Of a DNA stretch of 64,000 bases, positions 21,430 to 32,753 are shown piece by piece (the first letter of the stretch is position 1; the number at the start of each line of letters is the position of its first letter). The notes beneath the pieces are model-generated. The model saw nothing but the letters and a program-made list of their open reading frames with translations. It was not told where the DNA came from and did not search any database. The stretch lies in contig NC_083876.1 in assembly GCF_032452875.1 (NCBI RefSeq), positions 3,782,001 through 3,846,000 on the forward strand, written 5' to 3'. The DNA is from Bos javanicus (Eukaryota > Chordata > Mammalia > Artiodactyla > Bovidae). The translations under genes and the position numbers were made by a program.

Positions 21430-22480
21430 GGATGTCCATTTTTTGTTAATTTGAGTAAGTACTCAGGTGTGTGAAGACAACTGCACAAACAAACATAATG
21501 TGGGGAAAGAATAGGTAGGCTTGAAATAGATAGACACGTGGATGGTTTCCAGTTTGGTGCTGCCACGAACAAAGCTTCTATGAATATTTTTTAACTAGTA
21601 TTTTTGGCCATGAATCATTTTGTTTTGTTTTGTTTGTTGTATTTGGTTGTATTACAGGTGTATGTTTAATTTTTTAATATAAATTTATTTATTTTAATTG
21701 GACACTAATTACTTTACAATATTGTATTGGTTTTGCCATACATCAACATGAATCTGCCACGGGTGTACATGTGTTCTCCAACCTGAACCCCCATCCCTCT
21801 TCCCTCCCCATACCATCCCTCTGGGTCATCCCAGTGTACCAGCCCCAAGCATCCTGTATCATGCATTGAACCTGGACTGGCAATTCATTTCATATATATT
21901 ACATGTTTCAATGCAATTCTCCCAAATCATCCCACCCTCTCCCTCTCCCACAGAGTCCAGAAGATTGTTCTATACATCTGTGTCTCTTTTGCTGTTGTCT
22001 TTTGTTGTATTACAGGTATATATTTAATTTTACAAAAAAGCTGACAATTCCAAAATGATTGTGCCTTTACTTCCAAAACCTCTACAACTTCTCAAATACT
22101 TGCTTGCAACGTTGTCAAATTTAACAATTCTAGTGAGCATATAGTACTTTTTATTTGCATATTCCTGAAGATTAAAGGTATTTTATATCTGTTTATATGC
22201 TCATAGTCATCCTAACATCAGCATCCTAACATGCAGTATCCAAGTCTTTTGTTCCTTGTTCAATTCTGTTTTTCATTCTACTGTTGTTAATTAAAGTATT
22301 TTATAAATGCCAATTATGTTAATGGATTCAAAATATTGCTTCAGTCTTCTAAATCCTTACCAAGTTTCAGTCTAATTCCTCTATCAGTTGCAGAGAGAAG
22401 AGTGCTAAAATTTCTAAATATAATTTCCAAATATTTCTTTCCATAGTTCTGTCTAATTGAAGCTTTGTTATAAAATGTAT
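21430..22480 (-). mobile_element. Ancient L1 remnant, host of a younger L1
   Basis: On both sides of the younger insertion the plus strand follows L1 antisense 3' text: GTTTCCAGTTTGGTGCTGCC at 21546, CAAAATGATTGTGCCTTTAC at 22051, and the later TTTTTATTTGCATATTCCTG at 22149. It is highly diverged and not coding. Confidence 0.55.
21676..21996 (-). mobile_element. L1 3' end, short insertion with long direct repeats
   Basis: An antisense L1 3' UTR of about 320 bp runs from CACTAATTACTTTACAATAT to CTGTGTCTCTTTTGCTGT. It is flanked by long similar sequences at about 21636-21673 and 21994-22031, including GTTGTATTACAGGTGTATGT versus GTTGTATTACAGGTATATAT. Confidence 0.92.
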
Positions 22481-22751
22481 ATACACTTAGAACTTTGCAT
22501 CTTCTTGATGAATTGAAACTCTTTATTATAAAAAGTTAATAGCGTTCTAGCTTTCAGGAAATGTCTCTTTAAAATTTCCTTTTTGATTTGAACATACCAC
22601 TTCACATTTTCTTGTATTATTCTTAAAGTATATTTTTCCATCTTCTTAGGTTAAACCAAACATTTAGACTGTATTAAAGTATATCTGTTTTAAACAGCAT
22701 ATGTTTGAACCTTGATTTTTTATTCAATCTTACAGTTTACTTACAGACGGC
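22481..22751. other. Unassigned AT-rich sequence
   Basis: Nothing recognisable is seen here. Confidence 0.4.
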
Positions 22752-22863
22752 TAAAAAACACATGAAAAGATCCTCAACATCACTCATTATCAGAGAAATG
22801 CAAATCAAAACCACTATGAGGTACCATTTCACACCAGTCAGAATGGCTGCGATCCAAAAGTCT
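22752..22863 (+). mobile_element. L1 ORF2 C-terminal fragment
   Basis: About 110 bp in sense, from ACACATGAAAAGATCCTCAA to GAATGGCTGCGATCCAAAAG, matches 30665-30770 in the 29-31.6 kb L1. It is truncated on both sides and abuts a SINE fragment. Confidence 0.85.
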
Positions 22864-22865
22864 AT

Positions 22866-22947
22866 ATTGTTGCTTAGTCCTTAAATTGTGTATGAATCTT
22901 TTGCATCCCCATGGACTGTAGCCCTCCAGGCTCCTCTGTCCATGAGA
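22866..22947 (-). mobile_element. BOV-A SINE fragment
   Basis: The antisense SINE body includes CCCCATGGACTGTAGCCCTC and CAGGCTCCTCTGTCCATGA, and is cut off at 22947. Confidence 0.75.
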
Positions 22948-24891
22948 GGGAAGCAATATGGAGTCTTTCTTGTGAACTACGGAAAAATAAAAGTTCTGTT
23001 CAATAATATTGTTTATAATATATTTCTTTTTTTTAAATTTTATTTTATTTTTAAACTCCACAACATTGCATGGGTTCTGCCAAACATCTAAATGAATCCG
23101 CCACAGGCACACATGTGCTCCTCATCCTGAGCCCTCCTCCCCTCTGCCTCCCCACACCACCCCCCCGGGCCGTCCCAGTGCACCAGCCCCAAGCATCCAG
23201 CACCGTGCATCGAACCTAGCCTGGCGACTCGCTCCACACATGACACTATACATGTTTCAATGTCATTCTCCCAAATCTTCCCACCCTCTCCCTCTCCCAA
23301 AGAGTCCATAAGACTGTTCTATACATCAGTGTCTTTTTTGCTGTCTCGTATATAGGGTTATTGTTATCATCTTTCTAAATTCCATATATATGCGTTGTAT
23401 ACTGTATTGGTGTTTTTCTTTCTGGCTTACGTCACTCTGTATAATAGGCTCCAGTTTCATCCACCTCATTAGAACTGATTCAAATGTATTCTTTTTAATG
23501 GTTGAGTAATACTTCATTGTGTATATGTACCACTGCTTTCTTATCCATTCATCTGCTGATGGACATCTAGGTTGCTTCCACGTTCTGGATAATTTAAACA
23601 GTGCTGTGATGAACATTGGGGTACACGTGTCTCTTTCCCTTCTGGTTTCCTCAGTGTGTATGCCCAGCAGTGGGATTGCTGGATCATAAGGCAGTTCTAT
23701 ATCCAGTTTTTTTTAAGGAATCTCCACACTGTTCTCCATAGTGGCTGTATTAGTTTGCATTCCCACCAACAGTGTAAGAGGGTTCCCTTTACTCCACATC
23801 CTCTCCAACATTTATTACTTGTAGACTTTTGGATCACAGCCATTCTGACTGGCATGAAATGGTACCTCATAGTGGTTTTGATTTGCATTTCTCTGATAAT
23901 GAGTGATGTTGAGGATCTTTTCATGTGTTTGTTAGCCATCTGTATGTCTTCTTTGAAGAAATGTCTATTTAGTTCTTTGGCCCATTTTTTGATTGGGTCG
24001 TTTATTTTTTCTGGAGTTGAGCTGTAGGAGTTGCTTGTATATTTTTGAGATTAGTTGTTTGTCAGTTGCTTCATTTGCTATTATTTTCTCCCATTCGGAA
24101 GGCTGCCTTTTCACCTTGCTAATAGTTTCCTTTGTTGTCCAGAAGCTTTTAAGTTTAATTAGGTCCCATTTGTTTATTTTTGCTTTTATTTCCAATATTC
24201 TGGCAGGTGGGTCATAGAGGATCCTGCTGTGATGTATGTCAGCGAGTGTTTTGCCTATGTTCTCCTCTAGGAGTTTTATAGTTTCTGGTCTTACGTTGAG
24301 ATCTTTAATCCATTTTGAGTTTATTTTTGTGTATGGTGTTAGAAAGTGTTCTAGTTTCATTCTTTTACAAGTGGTTGACCAGTTTTCCCAGAAACACTTG
24401 TTAAAGAGATTGTCTTTACTCCATTGTATATTCTTGACTCCTTTGTCAATGATAAGGTGTCCATATGTGCGTGGATTTATCTCTGGGCTTTCTATTTTAT
24501 TCCACTGATCTATATTTCTGTCTTTGTGCCAGTACCATATTTGTCTTGATGACTATGGCTTTGTAGTAGAGCCTGAAGTCAAGTAGTTTGATTCCTCCAG
24601 TTCCATTCTTCTTTCTCAAGATAGCTTTGGTTATTCGAGGTTTTTTGTATTTCCATACAAATTGTGAAATTATTTGTTCTAGATCAGTGAAGAATACCGT
24701 TGGTTGCTTGATAGGGATTGCACTGAATCTATAAATTGCTTTGGGTAGTATACTCATTTTCACTATGTTGATTCCTCCAAACCATGAACATGGTATATTT
24801 CTCCATCTATTAGTGTCCTCTTTGATTTCTTTCACCAGTGTTTTATAGTTTTCTATATATAGGTATTTAGTTTCTTTGAGTAGATATATTC

Positions 24892-25254
24892 CTAAGTATA
24901 TAATTCTTTCCATTGCAATGGTGAATGGAATTGTTTCCTTAATTTCTCTGTTTTCTCATTATTAGTGTATAGGAATGCAAGGAATTTCTGTGTGTTGATT
25001 TTATATCCTGCAACTTTACTATAGTCATTGATTAGTTCTAGTAATTTTCTGGTGGAGTCTTTAGGGTTTTCTATGTAGAGGATCATGTCATGTGCAAACA
25101 GTGAGAGTTTTACTTCTTCTTTTCCAATTTGGATTCCTTTTATTTCTTTTTCTGCTCTGATTGCTGTGGCCAAAACTTCCAAAACTATGTTGAATAGTAA
25201 TAGTGAAAGTGGGCACCCTTGTCTTGTTCCTGACTTTAGAGGAAATGCTTTCAA
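24892..25254 (-). pseudogene. L1 ORF2 RT continuation with mutated active site
   Basis: This continues the RT after the frameshift: KSGTRQGCPLSLLLFNIVLE, then the catalytic box as FAHDMILYIENP. The first Asp of the FADD box is His (GCACAT for GCAGAT; plus strand about 25083-25100). That residue is metal-binding in all RTs, so this copy is catalytically dead irrespective of the frameshift. Confidence 0.88.
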
Positions 25255-26333
25255 TTTTCACCATTGAGATTAATGTTTGCTGTGGGTTTGTCATATATAG
25301 CTTTTATTATGTTGAGGTATGTTCCTTCTATTCTTGCTTTCTGGAGAGTTTTTATCATAAATGGATGTTGAAATTTGTCAAGGGCTTTCTCTGCATCTAT
25401 TGAGATAATCATATGGTTTTTATTTTTCAATTTGTTAATGTGGTGTATTACATTGATTGATTTGCGGATATTGAAGAATCCTTGCATCCCTGGGATAAAG
25501 CCCACTTGGTCATGGTGTATGATCTTTTTAATGTGTTGTTGGATTCTGATTGCTAGAATTTTGTTAAGGATTTTTGCATCTATGTTCATCAGTGATATTG
25601 GCCTGTAGTTTTCTTTTTTTGTGGGATCTTTGTCAGGTTTTGGTATTAGGGTGATGCTGGCCTCATAGAATGAGTTTGGAAATTTACCTTCCTCTGCAAT
25701 TTTCTGGAAGAGTTTGAGTAGGATAGGTGTTAGCTCTTCTCTAAATTTTTGGTAGAATTCAGCTGTGAAGCCGTCTGGACCTGGGCTTTTGTTTGCTGGA
25801 AGATTTTTTATTACAGTTTCAATTTCTGTGCTTGTGATGAGTCTGTTAAGATTTTCTATTTCTTCCTGGTTCAGTTTTGGAAAGTTGTACTTTTCTAAGA
25901 ATTTGCCCATTTCGTCCACGTTGTCCTTTTTATTGGCATATAATTGTTGATAGTAGTCTCTTATGATCCTTTGTATTTCTGTGTTGTCTGTTGTGATCTC
26001 TCCATTTTCGTTTCTAATTTTATTGATTTGATTTTTCTCCCTTTGTTTCTTGATGAGTCTGGCTAATGGTTTGTCAATTTTGCTTATCCTTTCAAAGAAC
26101 CAGCTTTTGGCTTTGTTGATTTTTGATATGGACTCTTTTGCTTCTTTTGCATTTATTTGTCCTCTAATTTTTAAGATTTCTTTCCTTCTACTAACCTTGG
26201 GGTTCTTCATTTCTTCTTTTTCTCGTTTCTTTAGGTGTAGAGTTAGGTTATTTATTTGGCTTTTTTCTTGTTTCTTGAGGTATGCCTGTATTGCTATGAA
26301 CTTTCCCCTTAGGACTGCTCTACAGTGTCCCAA
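25251..26333 (-). pseudogene. L1 ORF2 N-terminal RT part, longest open frame
   Basis: 360 residues are uninterrupted. They include the segment between endonuclease and RT (KSWFFERISKIDKPLARLIK near residue 75), YYQQLYANK, KSPGPDGFTAEFYQKFREEL near 185 and YRPISLMNIDAKILNKILAI near 255. RT motif A reads SIDAEKALDKF where the usual L1 text is DAEKAFDK. The frame ends after NLNGEN because a five-A run found in the sister copies has lost one A at about 25255. Confidence 0.88.
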
Positions 26334-26391
26334 AGGTTTTGGGTTGTTTTGTTTTCATTTTCATTCGTTTCTATGCAAATAATATTGTTTA

Positions 26392-26929
26392 AAACTGTTA
26401 TGTAGTGATTACCTTGCAGTCATAGCAAAAAGACCAAAAAAAAAAAAAAAAGGAGAAAGTCAGTATCTGGATAGAAAAATGTTTTACTCTGGGTAGAAAA
26501 CATCTACTCCTGATGATTTGGGCTTGGTTTCCAAAACCTATGAGAAACAGAAGATAAGGCTCAAAGTGTGTCTTACAGGAAATTCCAAAGAATACCCTCA
26601 GTTAATGCAAAATTACAAAAAAATCATAATTCTTAAGAGTAAACTAGAAATACATGCATTCCTCCAACAGACACCAAAGACATATACCTTATTTAGATAA
26701 GATATTTTTTGTCTTGTGTAAAAATAACAGAAAAATTTATCTGCAGAGAATTTATACAGTTTATAAAAAGTCATTTTTCTATGAGATCTATTTGTTCTAT
26801 AAATCTATTGACAGAATTATAAATATATTCTCTTTTAAAGTGCATTTTAAAAATGCTTTCATGAAACACTTTCAACTAATGCTTTGCTGTATATCTATTA
26901 TTATTAATTGTTCCTCAATCCAGGAGAGG
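26392..26929. other. Unassigned sequence with poly(A) run
   Basis: No gene is seen. An A-run of about 17 lies near 26436-26452. Open frames at 26518-26700 and 26654-26950 have no recognisable domain. Confidence 0.4.
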
Positions 26930-27139
26930 GTTTCTCAGGGGGCTCAGTGATAAGGAATCTACCTGCAAGTGCAGGACATACCAGAGACCTGGGCTGATTC
27001 ATGGGTCAGGAAGATCCCACTCCAGTAGGAGTAGGAAACAACAACTTACTTCGGTACTCCTGCTTGGCAAATTTCATGGACAGAGAACCCTGGCAGGATT
27101 ATAGTCCATGGGGTCCCACATAAATGAACGTGAACACAC
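26930..27139 (+). mobile_element. Bov-tA SINE, diverged
   Basis: The tRNA-like head GGCTCAGTGATAAGGAATCT is followed by a body ending ATAGTCCATGGGGTCCCACA. Flanks CCAGGAGAGG and CCAGGGGAAG may be a decayed TSD. The B-box region is eroded. Confidence 0.85.
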
Positions 27140-27406
27140 CAGGGGAAGATTAATATTTGTATTTTTCAGGAGTGATGGTGGCTTCCATTTTTAGTTAACT
27201 TTTAATCTACCAGAATACATCTTGAGATTTGGCATAAGGAAGTGGGTGATACTTACTTTTTCCAAATTAATTTTTTCTTGAATCATTTTTTCTTTAGATG
27301 GTGTTAAAATTATACCTGTGGATAAGTTAAAGAAAATTAACTAGTAAATATTTAGAGTTTTATTAATGAGTTCTATCCCTTGGTGTTATATTTATTCGGA
27401 GATCTG

Positions 27407-27701
27407 AAGGAGATCAGCCCAGGGATTTCTTTGGAAGGAATGATGCTAAAGCTGAAACTCCAGTATTTTGGCCACCTCATGCGAAGAGTTGACTGATTGG
27501 AAAAGACTCTGATGCTGGGAGGGATTGGGGGCAGGAGGAGAAGGGGACGACAGAGGACGAGATGGCTGGATGGCATCACTGACTCGATGGACGTGAGTCT
27601 CAGTGAACTCCAGGAGTTGGTGTTGGACAGGGAGGCCTGGCGTGCTGCGATTCGTGGGGTCGCAAAGAGTCGGACATGACTGAGCGACTGATCTGATCTG
27701 A
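27407..27701 (+). mobile_element. BovB 3' end, (CTGAT)n tail
   Basis: Sense fragment of about 295 bp, from GGAGATCAGCCCAGGGATTT to CTGATCTGATCTGATG. The coding part ends in WRAAIRGVAKSRT-type residues. It lies tail-to-tail with the next BovB. Confidence 0.93.
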
Positions 27702-27744
27702 TGTTTTTATTATTATGGGTGATTCAATAGTTTGTAATTAGACA

Positions 27745-29118
27745 TTCAGTCAGCTCAGTCGCTCAGTCGTGTCCGACTCATTGCGACCTCATCAATCACA
27801 GCACACCAGGCCTCCCTGTCCATCACCAACTTCCCGGAGTTCACTCAGACTCACATCCATCGAGTCAGTGATGCCATCTAGCCATCTCGTCCTCTGTCGT
27901 CCCCTTCTCCTCCTGCCCCCAATCCCTCCCAGCCTCAAAATCTTTTCCAATGAGTCAACTCTTCGCATGAGGTGGCCAAAATACTGGAATTTCAGCTTTA
28001 GCATCATTCCTTCCAAAGAAATCCCAGGGCTGATCTCCTTCAGAATGGACTGGTTGGATCTCCTTGCAGTCCAAGGGGCTCTCAAGAGTCTTCTCCATCA
28101 CCAGAGTTCAAAAACATCAATTCTTTGGCACTCAGCCTTATTCACAGTCCAACTCTCACATCCATACATGACCACAGGAAAAACCATAGCCTTGACTAGT
28201 CTGACATTTGTGGGCAATGTAATGTCTCTGCTTTTCAATATGCTATCTAGGTTGGTCATAAATTTCCTTCCAAGGAGGAAGCGCCTTTTAATTTCATGAC
28301 TGAAGTCACCATCTGCAGTGATTTTGGAATCCAAAAAATAAATAAATAAAGTCTGACACTGTTTCCCCATCTATTTCCCATGAAGTGATGGGACTGCATG
28401 CCATGATCTTCGTTTTCTGAATGTTGAGCTTTAAGCCAACTTTCTCACTCTCCTCTTTCACTTTCATCAAGAAGTTTTTTAGTTCCTCTTCACTTACTGT
28501 CATAAGGGTGGTGTCATCTGCATATCTGAGGTTATTGATATTTCTCCTGGCAATCTTGATTCCAGCTTGTGTTTCTTCCAGTCCAGCGTTTCTTATGATG
28601 TACTCAGCATATACGTTAAAAAAGCAGGGTGACAATATACAGCCTTGGCGTACTCCTTTTCCCATCTGGAACCAGTTTGTTGTTCCATGTCCAGTTCTAA
28701 CTGTTGCTTCCTGACCTGCATACAGATTTCTCAAAAGGCAGGTCAGGTGGTCTGGTATTCCCATCCCTTTCAGAATTTTCCACAGTTTATTTTGATCCAC
28801 AGAGTCAAAGGCTTTGGCATAGTCAATAAAGTAGAAATAGATGTTTTTCTGGAATGCTCTTGCTTTTTCCATGATCCAGCAGATGTTGGCCATTCGATCT
28901 CTGGTTCCTCTGCATTTTCTAAACCAGCTTGAACATCAGGAAGTTCACGGTTCACATATTGCTGAATCCTGGCTTAGAGAATTTTGTGCATTACTTTACT
29001 AGCATGTTAGATGAGTGCAATTGTGTGGTAGTTTGAGCATTCTTTGGCATTGCCTTTCTTTGGGATTGGAATGAAAACTGACCTTTTCCAGTCCTGTGGC
29101 CACTGCTGAGTTTTCCAC
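27745..29118 (-). mobile_element. BovB LINE, RT to 3' end
   Basis: An antisense copy runs from the tail (CAGTCAGCTCAGTCGCTCAG) to the RT segment SVFIPIPKKG and the CAGTGGCC codons at 29100-29118. The 195-residue minus frame 28893-28306 keeps RT motif A (FIDYAKAFDSVDQNKLW) and the box RYADDTTLM. An insertion with AAATAAATAA near 28335-28350 and frameshifts near 28300 and 28900 inactivate it. Confidence 0.95.
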
Positions 29119-29167
29119 TTTAGGGGTTTAAAAAAACATTTATACCCCTAATGTCTAGTTACAAGCC
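29119..29167. other. Short junction sequence
   Basis: About 50 bp of unassigned sequence lies between a BovB 5' end and the next L1. Confidence 0.4.
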
Positions 29168-31580
29168 ATGTCATTATCTCAGTAGATGCAGAGAAGGCCT
29201 TTGACAAAATTCAACACCCATTTATGACAAAAACTCTTCAGAAAGCAGGAATAGAAGGAAAATACCTCAACATTATAAAAGCTATATATGACAAACCCAG
29301 AGAAAACCCACAGAAAACATTATCCTCAATGGTAAAAAATTGAAAGCATTTCCTCTAAAGTCAGGAATAAGACAAGGGTGCCCACTTTCACCACACTATT
29401 CAACATAGTTTTGGAAGTTTTGGCCACAGCAATCAGAGCAGAAAAAGAAATAAAAGGAATCCAAATTGGAAAAGAAGAAGTAAAACTCCCATTGTTTGCA
29501 GATGACATGATCCTGTACACAGAAAACCCTAAAGACTCCACCACAAAATTCCTAGAGCTAATCAATGAATATAATAAAGTTGCAGGATATAAAATCAACA
29601 CACAGAAATCCCTTGCATTCCTATACACTAATAATGAGAAAATATTAAGAGAAATTAAGAAAATCATTTCATTCACCATTGCAATGAAAAGAATAAAATA
29701 CTTAGGAATATAGCTACCTAAAGAAACAAAAGACCTATGTATAGAAAACTATAAAACACTGGTGAAAGCAATCAGAGGGGACACTAATAGATGGAGAAGT
29801 ATACCATGTTCATGGATCGAAAGAATCAATATAGTGAAAATGAGTATACTACACAAAGGAATTTATAGATTCAATGCAATCCCTATCGAACTACCAATGG
29901 CATTTTTCACAGAGCTAGAACAAATAATTTCACAATTTGTATGGAAATACAAAAAACCTCGAATAGCCAAAACAATCTTGAGAAAGAAGAATGGAACTGG
30001 AGGAATCAACCTGCCTGACTTCAGGCTTTACTACAAAGCTGCAGTCATCAAGACAGTATGGTACTGGCACAAAGATAGAATTATGGATCAATTGAACAAA
30101 ATAGAAAGCCGATAAATAAATCCACACACCTATGGACACCTTATCACTGACAAAGGAGGCAAGAATGTACAATGGATTAAGACAATCTCTTTAACAAGTG
30201 GTGCTGGGAAAACTGGTCAACCACTTGTAAAAGAATGAAACTGGAACACTTTCTAACACCATACACAAAAATAAACTCAAAATGGATTAAAGATATCAAT
30301 GTAAGACCAGAAACTATAAAACTCTTAGAGAAGAACATACGGAAAACACTCTCTGACATAAATCACAGCAGGATCCTCTATGACGTACCTGCCAGAATAC
30401 TGGAAATAAAAGCAAAAATAAACAAATGGGATCTAATTTAACTTAAAAGCTTCTGGACAACAAAGGAAACTATAAGCAAGATAAAAAGACAGCCTTCAGA
30501 ATGGAAGAAAATAATAGCAAATGAAGCAACTAACAAAGAACTAATCTCAAAAGTATACAAGCAACTCCTGCAGCTCAATTCCAGAAAAATAAATGACCCA
30601 ATCAAAAATGGGCCAAAGAATTAAATAGACATTTCTCCAAAAAAGACATACAGATCACTAATATACACATGAAAAGATGTTCAACATCACTCATTGTCAG
30701 AGAAATGCAAATCAAAACAACAAAGAGGTACAATTTCACGCCAGTCAGAATGGCTGTGATCCAAAAGTCTACAAGCAATAAATGCTGGAGAGGGTGTGGG
30801 GAAAAGGGAACCCTCCTATACTGTTGGTGGGAATTTAAACTAGTACAGCCACTATGGAGAATAGTGTGGAGATTCCTTAATAAACTGGACATAAAACTGC
30901 CTTATGATCCAGCAATCCCACTGCTGGGCATACACACAGAGGAAACCAAAATTGAAAGAGACATGTGCACCCAATATTCATCACAGCATTGTTCATAATA
31001 GCCAGAACGTGGAAGCAACCTAGATGTCCATCAGCAGACGAATGGATAAGAAAGCTGTGGTACATGTGCACAATGGAGTATTACTCAGCCATTAAAAAGA
31101 ATACATTTGAATTAGTTCTAATGAGGTGGATGAAACTGGAGCCTATTATGCGGAGTGAAGTAAGCTAGAAAGAAAAATACCAATGCAGTATACTAACGCA
31201 TATATACGGAATTTAGAAAGATGGTAACAATAACCCTGTATGCAAGACAGCAAAAGAGACACAGATGTATAGAACAGTCTTTTGGACTCTGTGGGAGAGG
31301 GAGAGGGTGGGATGATTTGGGGGAATGGCATGGAAACGTGTATAATATCATATAAGGAATGAATCGTCAGTCCAGGTTTAACACAGGATCCTTGGAACTG
31401 GTGCACAGGGATGACCCAGAGGGATGATATGGGGAGGGAGATGGGAGCAGGGTTCAGGATGGGGAACACATGTACGCCTGCAGCGAATTCATGGTGATTT
31501 GTGGCAGAACCACTACAATATTGTAAAGTAATTAGCCTCAAATTAAAATAAATAAATTTAAAATAAAATAAAATGCATGA
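29168..31580 (+). mobile_element. L1 LINE, 5'-truncated, sense
   Basis: About 2.4 kb begins inside RT motif A (ATTATCTCAGTAGATGCAGA) and runs through the catalytic box, the ORF2 C-terminus, the 3' UTR and an AAATAAA-type tail ending near 31580. The 3' end is of the same type as the other young-looking copies. I found no convincing TSD. Confidence 0.96.
29342..30998 (+). pseudogene. L1 ORF2 fragment, broken
   Basis: Frame 29378-29713 holds the catalytic box LFADDMILYTENP and ends at a TAG where the other copies read YLPKETKDLY. The ORF2 text resumes in frames 29762-30115 (LPDFRLYYKAAVIKTVWYWH), 30235-30441 and 30669-30998 (Cys-rich CWRGCGEKGTLLYCWWEF, in which the zinc-type His is Tyr and the last Cys is Phe). 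Several stops separate them. Confidence 0.85.
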
Positions 31581-32180
31581 CAAAAATGACCAAAAAAAAA
31601 AACCCCTCACATTTAACAAATTTTTATTTTGTACAATGTAATACAGTACAATACATTTACTTCCAATAGTGGTCTGAATTTTTGCACAGTAAATACCTCA
31701 TTGGTTCATTTTTTGAAGATATTTAATGCTAGACTTTTAGTACATACAGTTTTATTAATCTTTTATTGCCATTTGAGTTGTGTTTAGCAACAGGAAGGTA
31801 CAGTTAATTTTCTATTCTGTTTTCTTTCTTTGTTTTTCTATATTTATTTCTTCTTTCCCTGATGATACTGTCACAAACCTTTTTTAAATTTTTTCTTGAT
31901 ATATAATTTCTCATCATTTCTATTTATTTTTGTGTACATGATTTCTTATTCATGGTATTTTGATCATGTTGTTTGCAACAATATATTTCTTAAATCAAAT
32001 CTGTACATCATATAGACTTGAAGTTTAACCCAGTGTCTTACTGAATAAGTTTAATTGTTCATGGTCAAATGTTTCATCACTTTCCTTTATTTAATCTTTC
32101 ATTGTTGCTTTCCTTATTTTCCATATCTTACAATAAGCAGAAAAATGTATATTTTTAAAATGCATGTAGTATAATCTAAA
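31581..32180. other. Unassigned AT-rich sequence
   Basis: No gene or repeat family is recognised beyond short A/T runs. Confidence 0.4.
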
Positions 32181-32226
32181 GGTCAAAAAGAAAGTGATGA
32201 GCAGATACTGTAAAGAAAATGAAACA
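32181..32226. repeat. 46-bp direct repeat, left copy
   Basis: This is identical to 32671-32716 over 46 bp (starts GGTCAAAAAGAAAGTGATGA, ends GAAACA). It lies left of an L1 tail fragment plus a BovB 3' end. Confidence 0.97.
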
Positions 32227-32347
32227 CCTGTGGCACATTCATTTTGATATTTGGCAAAACTAATACAATTATGTAAAGTTTAAAAATAAAATTAAATTAA
32301 TTTAATAAAAAAATAAATAAAACTAAAATAAAATAAAAACACTTTTC
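32227..32347 (+). mobile_element. L1 3' tail fragment
   Basis: About 120 bp matches the extreme L1 3' end (TTTTGATATTTGGCAAAACT, ATTATGTAAAGTTTAAAAAT) followed by A-rich tail. Its last 30 bp (ACTAAAATAAAATAAAAACA and on to CTTTT) also match 32730-32753 beyond the right repeat. Confidence 0.75.
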
Positions 32348-32348
32348 A

Positions 32349-32670
32349 GATGAGATCAGATGAGTCGCTCAGTCATGTCCGACTCTTTGTGACCCCATGA
32401 ATTGCAGCACACCAGGCCTCCCTGTCCATCACCAACTCCCGGAGTTCACTCAGACTCATGTCCATCGAGTCAGTGATGCCATCCAGCCATCTCATCCTCT
32501 GTCGTCCCCTTCTTCTCTTGCCCCCAATCCCTCCCAGCATCAGAGTCTTTTCCAATGAGTCAACTCTTCGCATGAGGTGGCCAAAGTACTGGAGTTTCAG
32601 CTTTAGCATCATTCCTTCCAAAGAAATCCCAGGACTGATCTCCTTCAGAATGGACTGGTTGGATCTCCTT
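32349..32670 (-). mobile_element. BovB 3' end, (CTGAT)n-type tail
   Basis: An antisense fragment of about 320 bp runs from GATGAGATCAGATGAGTCGC to GGATCTCCTT. It stops exactly at the right-hand 46-bp repeat, so 32670/32671 is the insertion edge. The minus frame 32621-32373 is the eroded C-terminal end of the BovB ORF. Confidence 0.95.
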
Positions 32671-32716
32671 GGTCAAAAAGAAAGTGATGAGCAGATACTG
32701 TAAAGAAAATGAAACA
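32671..32716. repeat. 46-bp direct repeat, right copy
   Basis: Perfect copy of 32181-32226. Similarity to the left side resumes at 32726-32753, after a short unmatched stretch. Confidence 0.97.
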
Positions 32717-32753
32717 TTTTTAGTGTTTAAAACTAAACTAAACTAAAAACACT

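Larger units (their letters stand above)
23026..26377 (-). mobile_element. L1 LINE, 5'-truncated, with 14-bp repeat
   Basis: An antisense L1 of about 3.35 kb runs from the tail (T-rich from 23026) through the 3' UTR and ORF2, stopping at 26377. AATAATATTGTTTA is present at 23002-23015 and 26378-26391, so the right edge is sharp. On the left about 10 bp of AT-rich tail lies between the repeat and the T-run. It extends about 160 bp further 5' than the 17.3 kb copy. The two have different flanks and are independent insertions. Confidence 0.96.

Noticed and set aside
17285..26377. A segmental duplication of the two similar minus-strand L1s
   Set aside because: Similarity is confined to the L1 sequence; flanks and TSDs differ (16 bp versus 14 bp, different sequence), so they are independent insertions.
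27769..28299. 176-codon plus-strand open frame
   Set aside because: Antisense shadow of the minus-strand BovB at 27745-29118.
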